From DUOD01 sp050945235 (lineage in GTDB: Bacteria > Bacillota > Clostridia > DUOD01): 5,115 bases of DNA. Positions 1 through 5,115 of this stretch are shown one piece after another. Made by a program: the position numbers and the translations under genes. The notes below the pieces were generated by a model. The model saw only the letters and a program-made list of their open reading frames with translations. It made no database searches and had not been told where the DNA came from. Position 1 is the stretch's first letter. Each line of letters opens with the position of its first letter. Location: the NCBI GenBank assembly GCA_050945235.1, contig JBMNSO010000131.1, forward strand, positions 1-5,115. The letters run 5' to 3'.

Positions 1-444
1 TCCCAGGTCCAATGGTGTATCGGAAAAGGGTATGATGACGCTGCTGCCAATAATGGAATTGGTATATGCATAATAAGCAAAGATTACTGCTATGCCAATT
101 TGTCCAATTAGTTTTTGATACGCCCGCAAGCCCAAGGACCTTTTCTGTACAACCTTAATAAAATCATCTATGAATCCGATTATTCCATAGCCAAGGGTAA
201 CCAATAGGGCGGACAGCATCATGTTGTTACTGCCCTTGGCCAGTAAAAATGAGACTATTATCAATGGTATCAACATTATAATACCGCCCATGGTAGGGGT
301 CCCTGCTTTTTTTAGATGGCTTTTAGGACCTTCTTCTCTTATCATTTGACCAAACTTGAGCTTGGCTAGCACAGGGATTATTAACGGACCCAAAATTAGG
401 ACTATAATAAAAGATATAATAATTGCCAATATGGAATACTGCAT
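1..444 (-). CDS. mraY: MraY, phospho-N-acetylmuramoyl-pentapeptide transferase (partial, C-terminus outside window)
   Basis: Integral membrane enzyme that transfers phospho-MurNAc-pentapeptide from UDP to undecaprenyl phosphate, giving lipid I on the inner face of the membrane. My translation from the ATG at 444 gives 148 open codons down to base 1. The start reads MQYSILAIIISF, a hydrophobic first helix (about residues 3-27). It is followed by the family block FGQMIREEGPKSHLKKAGTP then TMGG (residues 31-54), a second and third hydrophobic stretch (about 55-69 and 76-92), the catalytic aspartate pair in GFIDDFIKV (D93, D94), and LGLRAYQKLIGQ (104-115) leading into another helix. Family members are usually about 320-360 residues, so somewhat under half is visible; the later loops, including the third catalytic Asp and the His-rich loop, are off the left edge. 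The start is one nucleotide after the murF stop, with a good ribosome binding site inside murF. Identification is firm. Confidence 0.97.
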   Translation of the reverse strand, partial: MQYSILAIIISFIIVLILGPLIIPVLAKLKFGQMIREEGPKSHLKKAGTPTMGGIIMLIPLIIVSFLLAKGSNNMMLSALLVTLGYGIIGFIDDFIKVVQKRSLGLRAYQKLIGQIGIAVIFAYYAYTNSIIGSSVIIPFSDTPLDLG

Positions 445-445
445 C

Positions 446-1831
446 TTATTTTCTCCCCTCTAGCATACCACTTATAATTTCTTCCATTCCCATACCTCTA
501 GACCCCTTCACCAGTATAGTATCTCCAAATCTTATTGAGGCTTTTAAATATTCTATAGCATCCTTATTGCTACCGAAATGCCTTACATGACTATCAGGCA
601 TCCCCTGCTTTATTGCTTCTTTTCCTATGAAAGCAGCATTTTGTCCTACGCAAACCAGAATGTCTATAGCTTCTCTTTTAGCTATTTGGCCTATATATCT
701 GTGTCCCCATTCGCTATAATTACCCAACTCCAGCATATCTCCCAGTACGGCTATTGTTCTTCCATTACCCATCTGTGCAAGAACCCTAATTGCTGCTGCC
801 GTGGAATCTGGATTGGCGTTATAACAATCATCTATAATCTTTAAACCATCATCCGTGGTAATAATATTCATTCTTCCTTTGTCCATTGTTATGCTAGCCA
901 AGGCATGTTTTATTTTATGTACAGGTACCTTTAGATGTATAGCCACCGCTATTGCTGCCAGGGCATTATATACGTTATGCTCACCGGGTACCGGAATACT
1001 AAATAGTTGGCCTTTGTCTGATATATCCACTTTAAAACTAATACCGCTATCTGTGGTTTTTATATCATAGGCTGTAAGAAAACCTGGTTTTTCCTTTTTT
1101 ATACTATAGTAAACCTTATCAAAACGGTTTTGGTCTTGTATGGTTAATAAATAGGGGTCGTCACCATTTAATACCGCCAATCCCTTATCGGTAAAACCGT
1201 TAAAAATCTCGGTTTTTGCCTTTAATATATTATCCCTGCTGCCAAGTTTTTCTATGTGGGCCACCCCGATATTTGTAATTACTGCAATATCGGGCATTGC
1301 TATATCCGTAAGGGCTGCAATTTCTCCAAAACCGCTCATTCCCATTTCCAACACCAATACCTGGTGCTGGGGACTTATATTGAAAACTGTAAGGGGCAAC
1401 CCAATTTCATTATTATAGTTACCTGCAGTCTTTAATACATTAAAATGGGAGGACAATACATGGGCTATTATATTCTTGGTTGTAGTTTTGCCTGTACTTC
1501 CTGTAACTGCAACCACCTTGATATTGAATTTTCGTCGGTAGTGTTTTGCTAAAGCCTTTAAGGCATTGGCTGTATCCTTAACCCTGATAATACTGTGATT
1601 GCCTTCAATACCTATGCCTTTCTCGCTCAATACACAAGCAGCCCCGTTTTCAATGGCGCTTTTTACAAAATCATGGCCGTCATACCTTTGGCCTTTGATA
1701 GGTATAAACAAATCACCCTTATTTATTGTCCTGCTATCAGTTGATACACCATTTACTTGGGTGCCGGATATGCCAAACTCTATCTCACCCTGTACAGCCC
1801 TAGCAATTTCCTGTACAGTCATTTTTTCCAC
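446..1831 (-). CDS. murF: MurF, UDP-N-acetylmuramoyl-tripeptide--D-alanyl-D-alanine ligase
   Basis: Cytoplasmic ATP-dependent ligase that adds D-Ala-D-Ala to UDP-MurNAc-tripeptide, the last soluble step before MraY. The 461 residues match the usual family length and show all three Mur ligase domains. The N-terminal UDP-substrate domain has VSTDSRTINKGDLFIPIKG (about 29-47) and DGHDF (51-55). The central ATPase domain has the P-loop GSTGKTTT (111-118), NYNNEIGLPLT (138-148), LEMGMSGFGEI (161-171), TNIGVAHIEKLGS (186-198) and the lysine in AKTEI (K206) that is carbamylated in the family. The junction has GEHNVYNALAA (283-293), and the C-terminal domain has KGRM (318-321), DCYNANPDS (335-343), LGDMLELG (363-370) and KGSRGMGME (442-450). 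The start is GTG at 1831, chosen because AGAGGGGG lies 9 nt upstream; the in-frame ATG at 1822 (residue 4) would be 18 nt from that site. The gene begins 32 nt before the end of murE, in another frame, and stops with TAA one nucleotide before mraY. Confidence 0.97.
   Translation of the reverse strand: MEKMTVQEIARAVQGEIEFGISGTQVNGVSTDSRTINKGDLFIPIKGQRYDGHDFVKSAIENGAACVLSEKGIGIEGNHSIIRVKDTANALKALAKHYRRKFNIKVVAVTGSTGKTTTKNIIAHVLSSHFNVLKTAGNYNNEIGLPLTVFNISPQHQVLVLEMGMSGFGEIAALTDIAMPDIAVITNIGVAHIEKLGSRDNILKAKTEIFNGFTDKGLAVLNGDDPYLLTIQDQNRFDKVYYSIKKEKPGFLTAYDIKTTDSGISFKVDISDKGQLFSIPVPGEHNVYNALAAIAVAIHLKVPVHKIKHALASITMDKGRMNIITTDDGLKIIDDCYNANPDSTAAAIRVLAQMGNGRTIAVLGDMLELGNYSEWGHRYIGQIAKREAIDILVCVGQNAAFIGKEAIKQGMPDSHVRHFGSNKDAIEYLKASIRFGDTILVKGSRGMGMEEIISGMLEGRK
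453..460 (-). promoter_or_regulatory. Ribosome binding site of mraY, inside the murF 3' end
   Basis: On the minus strand the site reads GAGGGGAG and lies 8 nt before the mraY ATG at 444. It is made from the last MurF codons (Glu-Gly-Arg, GAG GGG AGA). Translation of mraY is therefore probably coupled to that of murF. The match and spacing are seen directly; coupling is inferred. Confidence 0.85.
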
Positions 1832-3287
1832 GGTGTAGTTCCCCCTCTAACAACTCTCTTACCACTTCACTATCATCAAAATGTATAGTCCTATCTTTGA
1901 TGATCTGATATGTTTCATGTCCTTTGCCGGCAATAAGTACCACATCCTCTTCCTTGGCAATGAACAAAGCTTCTTTTATTGCCTCTTTTCTGTTTTCGAT
2001 GGATTTATATATACACTTTGTATTGATAATTCCCTTTTCTATATCTTTTATAATATCCAGGGGTTCCTCACTTCTGGGATTATCAGAAGTCAATATACAG
2101 ATATCACTGTACTGCCCCGCCACCTTACCCATCATCGGCCTTTTGGCAGTATCCCGGTCTCCTCCACATCCAAAGACTGTTATGATATCGCCTTTGGCAA
2201 ATCCTTTAATGGCCCTTAGCACATTCTCCAGGCCATCGGGGGTATGGGCATAGTCTACTATTACGGTAAAGGGCTGCCCAGCATTTACAGCCTGGAATCT
2301 TCCGGGAATGGTGGGCATACTTTCCAGTCCTAATTTAATCGTGTCTATGTCTATACCTATTATATAACAACATGTAGCTGCTGCTAAAGCATTATACACA
2401 CTGAATATCCCAGGTATTTTCAGAAATATATTCCTTTGTTGTCCAGGCAACACAAGGGTAAACCTTGTGCCTTTATTATTTATGTTTATATTTTTAGCAT
2501 ATATATCGGATTTTTTATGGATCCCGTACGTAGTGACATCGCCCCGAATGCTGTCAATGATTTTGTTGCTGCTTGGGTCATCGATGTTTATAGCTGCTTT
2601 TTTGCTTTTATTAAAGAGCTTAATTTTAGCACCCAAGTAATTATCAAAGGTTTTATGGAAATCTAAATGATCCTGGGTAATATTGGTGAATATCCCTACA
2701 TCAAAATCGCATCCTTCAACCCGTCCCATTTCCAAGGAGTGGGATGATACTTCCATAATAGCATTCTCTACACCTTCATCCACCATGTATCTTAACAACC
2801 TTTGAAGGTCCATAGATTCCGGAGTAGTTCTTTCGGTTTCTATTATCCTATCACCTATAATATTCTTTATGGTACCTAAAACGGCGTTTTTGCTGCCGGT
2901 TTTGTCCAAGATGGCCTTTATCATATATGTGGTAGTAGTTTTGCCATTGGTCCCCGTAACGCCCACCAGCCTTATCCTTGTACCGGGGTTCCCAAAAAAC
3001 GCCTTTGAAATATCTACCATTGCCCTTCTGGTGTCGGGCACATATACGATATTTACACCGTCAGATGTTTTTATATTCCTACCTTGATTAGCCACAATAA
3101 CCTTGGCACCCTTTTCTACAGCCTGACCAATGAAATCGTGGCCATCAAATTCCAAACCCTCTATACAAATAAAAAGGGAGTCCTCCGTCACCCGCCGGGA
3201 ATCATAAAATATGTTTTTAACATCAAAATCGAGGGACCCATCTATTTGATAGTTGGGCAAACCCCTCAATATGTCCCTCAAAAGCAT
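1800..3287 (-). CDS. murE: MurE, UDP-N-acetylmuramoyl-L-alanyl-D-glutamate--2,6-diaminopimelate ligase
   Basis: Cytoplasmic ligase that adds the third stem-peptide residue to UDP-MurNAc-L-Ala-D-Glu using ATP. The 495 residues are normal for the family. Visible in order: N-terminal domain with FYDSRRVTEDSLFICIEG (about 27-44) and DGHDF (48-52); P-loop GTNGKTTT (112-119); TTPES (154-158); EVSSH (179-183); TNITQDHLDFH (201-211); AKIKLF (220-225), whose K221 is probably the carbamylated lysine; DYAHTPD (345-351); FGCGGDRD (372-379); KRPMMG (382-387); DNPRSEEP (402-409); AGKGHE (453-458). The DNPR motif, at bases 2073-2084, is the signature of meso-DAP rather than L-Lys specificity, so a DAP-type peptidoglycan is inferred. 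The start ATG at 3287 has GGAGG 7 nt upstream. The stop is TAG at 1800-1802. The last residues after FDDSEVVRELL form a short tail with two cysteines (ending CTGNC), encoded by the region shared with the murF start. Confidence 0.97.
   Translation of the reverse strand: MLLRDILRGLPNYQIDGSLDFDVKNIFYDSRRVTEDSLFICIEGLEFDGHDFIGQAVEKGAKVIVANQGRNIKTSDGVNIVYVPDTRRAMVDISKAFFGNPGTRIRLVGVTGTNGKTTTTYMIKAILDKTGSKNAVLGTIKNIIGDRIIETERTTPESMDLQRLLRYMVDEGVENAIMEVSSHSLEMGRVEGCDFDVGIFTNITQDHLDFHKTFDNYLGAKIKLFNKSKKAAINIDDPSSNKIIDSIRGDVTTYGIHKKSDIYAKNININNKGTRFTLVLPGQQRNIFLKIPGIFSVYNALAAATCCYIIGIDIDTIKLGLESMPTIPGRFQAVNAGQPFTVIVDYAHTPDGLENVLRAIKGFAKGDIITVFGCGGDRDTAKRPMMGKVAGQYSDICILTSDNPRSEEPLDIIKDIEKGIINTKCIYKSIENRKEAIKEALFIAKEEDVVLIAGKGHETYQIIKDRTIHFDDSEVVRELLEGELHRGKNDCTGNC
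1841..1848 (-). promoter_or_regulatory. Ribosome binding site of murF, inside murE
   Basis: The minus strand reads AGAGGGGG, 9 nt before the GTG at 1831. It sits within the murE coding sequence, at the codons for Leu-Glu-Gly near the MurE C-terminus. Its position decides the murF start in favour of GTG over the ATG three codons later. Confidence 0.8.
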
Positions 3288-3345
3288 TATCTATCCTCCA
3301 GCTTTTTCTATAGTATTAGCTACATATGGTAAAGTTATACTTTTT
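3288..3345 (-). other. 58-nt spacer between the PBP gene and murE
   Basis: This is the only real gap between genes in the window. On the minus strand it starts with an A-run directly after the PBP stop codon, continues as AT-rich sequence and ends with the murE ribosome binding site. I see no stem followed by a T-run that would terminate transcription. The hexamers TTTACC and TATAGA occur 15 nt apart, too poor a match and spacing to call a promoter. The spacer is consistent with co-transcription. Confidence 0.6.
3295..3299 (-). promoter_or_regulatory. Ribosome binding site of murE
   Basis: The minus strand reads TGGAGGATAGATAATG, with the GGAGG core 7 nt before the murE ATG at 3287. It lies in the short gap after the PBP gene. 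Confidence 0.88.
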
Positions 3346-5115
3346 TTACTGCGGTGCCTCCAGATAAACTTCAATCAATTCATCGGAACTGACAATAGTT
3401 CCCGGCTCAGGGCTTTGTTTTACAACGATACCGCTGCCATTTATTTTTATCCTTAAGCCCATGGCCGCAATGGTATTATTGGCTTCCCTCATAGACATAC
3501 CTGTCAAATCAGGGACTTCTATCCCTTCCGTTTGACCCTGAACTTGACCGTTATCCTCTAAATATAACAATACAATGGATTTATTACTAACAACTGCCTG
3601 GGGTTTGGGTGTCTGTTGGGTTACTATTGCCCCGGTACCATCTATTAAATATTGTAGTCCCATTTCATCCAATTTGTTAATAGCCTCCTGTAATGTTAAT
3701 CCCCTTACCTCAGGCACCGTAACTTTCTCTTGTTGACTTTCGTCTTCCTGTTGAACATCCGGTGATATATTTAGATACTTAAAGGTATCGCTTATGATTT
3801 GCTTTACGACCGGTGCTGCAATGGTACCACCATAATAGGGCACCACTCCAGGTTCGTCAATTACAACTAGCACAGTGAGTTTGGGATCGTCAGCCGGGGC
3901 AAACCCTATAAAGGATGCTACGTGTTTATCTCTGGAAATAACGCCGTTTACATATTTTTGGGCTGTTCCGGTTTTGCCTGCTACTTTGTATCCTTCTATA
4001 AATGCATGCCTTCCGGAGCCCTCGGAAACCACCGATTCCAGTATATCTCTCATTATATCAGATGTTTCCTCAGAAATCACTTGTCTGACGGCCTGGGGTT
4101 TGTATTCTTCCACCACGTTGCCTTCTTTGTCCCTTAATTCCTTAACTATTGTTGGCTGCATCAGGTATCCGCCATTGGCAACGGCGCTAACAGCAGTTAC
4201 CAATTGTATAGGTGATACGGCTATCGCCTGACCAAAGGAAATCCTAGCCAGATCCACCGGTTTTACATTTCCTTGGTTCATAACAATGCCTGAAGCCTCA
4301 CCCGGCAATTGTATACCTGTATTCTTGCCAAACCCGAAATTTCTTATATAGTTATAAAAAGCCTCAAGACCCAATCTCTCGGCAACCTCCATAAAAACAG
4401 GATTGCATGAATTTTGTACCCCTTTTACAAAGGTTTGGGCACCATGGGGATTATATGACCTCCAACATTTTATTCTCTGCCCGTCTACTACTTTATGCCC
4501 AGAGCAATAAAGCTCATCATTGGGTCTAATAACACCTTCTTCGAGGGCTGCCGCCGCTGTAATTATTTTAAAGGTTGAACCGGGTTCATAGACATTAGAA
4601 ACTGCAAAATTTCGCGTTAATGCCTGAACATCCTGCCATGTTTTTGCCGACTTGGGAGGAAATTCATTAGGATCGTAATCCGGCTTATTAACCATGGCCA
4701 AAATTTCACCAGTGCTTGGATCCATAACAATGGCGGTTACACTTTTGGCCTTGTTCTCAATAAGAGCATTCTCGGCTGCCTTTTCTGCAAAATGTTGAAT
4801 CACCTCATCAATTGTTAATACCAGGTCATAACCGTCCCGAGGTGGTATATATTTATCAGTACTAAAGGGTATCTCCCTTCCTAGTGCGTCGGTCTCCGTC
4901 TCAATCTTGCCTGGGCTCCCCTTTAAATCATCATCAAATTTTATCTCTATTCCATCCAAGCCCTGACCATCTACCCCGGTAAAGCCCAATATATGGGAAG
5001 CGAAATTCTTGTTTGGGTAATATCTCTTACTTTCTTCCGTGAAGGCTATACCTTTAAGTTGTAATTGCCTTATTTCATTTGACTGTTCCCTGGTTATCTG
5101 CCTTGCCAGCCATAT
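3346..5115 (-). CDS. spoVD: SpoVD/FtsI-type class B penicillin-binding protein with two PASTA domains (partial, N-terminus outside window)
   Basis: Membrane-anchored D,D-transpeptidase that crosslinks peptidoglycan on the outer face of the membrane, for septum (FtsI/PBP2B) or spore cortex (SpoVD). The frame stays open to base 5115, giving 589 visible residues. The TTG at 4989 is internal, because the residues before it continue the family pattern (RYYP, then SHILGFTGVDGQGLDGIE, about 32-56). Numbering from the edge, the transpeptidase domain has the active-site STFK (S180, K183; serine codon 4576-4578), SCN (236-238) and KTGTAQ (381-386), all intact. A Gln/Glu-rich linker (about 453-464) leads to two PASTA domains (about 467-520 and 534-587). 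The stop is TAA at 3346-3348. The missing part should hold the short cytoplasmic tail, the membrane anchor and much of the N-terminal dimerisation region. Location directly before murE fits spoVD, but B. subtilis SpoVD has one PASTA domain and PBP2B two, so the choice between sporulation and division roles is open. The family call is firm, the symbol less so. Confidence 0.9.
   Translation of the reverse strand: MWLARQITREQSNEIRQLQLKGIAFTEESKRYYPNKNFASHILGFTGVDGQGLDGIEIKFDDDLKGSPGKIETETDALGREIPFSTDKYIPPRDGYDLVLTIDEVIQHFAEKAAENALIENKAKSVTAIVMDPSTGEILAMVNKPDYDPNEFPPKSAKTWQDVQALTRNFAVSNVYEPGSTFKIITAAAALEEGVIRPNDELYCSGHKVVDGQRIKCWRSYNPHGAQTFVKGVQNSCNPVFMEVAERLGLEAFYNYIRNFGFGKNTGIQLPGEASGIVMNQGNVKPVDLARISFGQAIAVSPIQLVTAVSAVANGGYLMQPTIVKELRDKEGNVVEEYKPQAVRQVISEETSDIMRDILESVVSEGSGRHAFIEGYKVAGKTGTAQKYVNGVISRDKHVASFIGFAPADDPKLTVLVVIDEPGVVPYYGGTIAAPVVKQIISDTFKYLNISPDVQQEDESQQEKVTVPEVRGLTLQEAINKLDEMGLQYLIDGTGAIVTQQTPKPQAVVSNKSIVLLYLEDNGQVQGQTEGIEVPDLTGMSMREANNTIAAMGLRIKINGSGIVVKQSPEPGTIVSSDELIEVYLEAPQ
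3355..3717 (-). repeat. Two tandem PASTA domains at the PBP C-terminus
   Basis: Bases 3717-3556 encode the first unit, starting VPEVRGLTLQEAINKLDEMG, and bases 3516-3355 the second, starting VPDLTGMSMREANNTIAAMG. Both continue with a Gly-Leu strand, a Gly-x-Gly turn (DGTGAIV and NGSGIVV), a Q-x-P-x-P segment (QQTPKPQAVV and KQSPEPGTIV) and a final hydrophobic strand (IVLLYLED and LIEVYLEA). Each is about 54 residues. A 13-residue Gln/Gly-containing linker separates them. PASTA domains in this family are linked to peptidoglycan or beta-lactam binding and protein interaction. The copies are diverged at the DNA level, so this is an old duplication. Confidence 0.85.

Noticed and set aside
980..994. 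Small imperfect palindrome CCGGGTACCGG as an operator or attachment site
   Set aside because: It lies inside murF over the codons before the conserved GEHNVYNA segment and is not repeated in the window; codon content explains it.
578..1070. Plus-strand open frames opposite murF (578-844, 855-1070)
   Set aside because: They lie wholly inside the well-supported murF gene on the other strand, have no recognisable domains or supporting ribosome binding sites, and read like antisense translations.
1599..2666. Plus-strand open frames opposite murE and the murF start, up to 112 codons
   Set aside because: Several overlap each other in different frames, and all are opposite conserved MurE or MurF motifs. 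Their composition is that of shadow frames.
3300..3340. Possible internal promoter before murE
   Set aside because: TTTACC and TATAGA on the minus strand are only 15 nt apart and match consensus poorly; AT-rich spacers give such matches by chance.
2869..4231. Plus-strand open frames opposite the murE start and the PBP gene, up to 118 codons
   Set aside because: They cover the conserved murE P-loop region and the PBP transpeptidase and PASTA regions on the opposite strand; no independent evidence of coding.
4987..4989. TTG at 4989 as the start of the PBP gene
   Set aside because: The frame continues open for 42 more codons to the window edge, and the upstream residues (RYYP, then ASHI before LGFTGVDGQGLDGIE) match the PBP family, so this is an internal leucine codon.

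Overview
The window is a piece of a division and cell wall (dcw) gene cluster. All four genes lie on the minus strand, so they read from right to left: a spoVD/ftsI-type class B penicillin-binding protein (5' end cut by the window), murE, murF and the first part of mraY (3' end cut by the window). The DNA is AT-rich with many ATA and AGG/AGA codons. The order PBP-murE-murF-mraY, the strong GGAGG/GAGGGG ribosome binding sites, the meso-diaminopimelate signature in MurE and the PASTA-bearing PBP together suggest a low-GC Gram-positive bacterium. Clostridia is my best guess (an inference). Bacillus subtilis lacks murF at this position.

Layout in reading direction: 5115-3346, PBP with transpeptidase and two C-terminal PASTA domains; 3345-3288, a 58-nt gap that carries the murE ribosome binding site; 3287-1800, murE; 1831-446, murF, which overlaps the murE 3' end by 32 nt and starts with GTG; 444-1, first 148 codons of mraY, separated from the murF stop by one nucleotide. 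I see no terminator or convincing promoter, so the four genes look like one transcription unit whose promoter lies beyond the right edge.

The genes act together in peptidoglycan synthesis. MurE adds the third amino acid (meso-DAP by its motif) to UDP-MurNAc-dipeptide. MurF adds D-Ala-D-Ala to complete the pentapeptide. MraY transfers phospho-MurNAc-pentapeptide to undecaprenyl phosphate to make lipid I. The PBP crosslinks the finished strands outside the membrane, in division septum or spore cortex.

I found no RNA gene, mobile element, CRISPR array or foreign insertion. The region is ordinary core genome, and I see no sign of an undescribed system. The points worth a second look are the tight translational coupling and the double PASTA tail.
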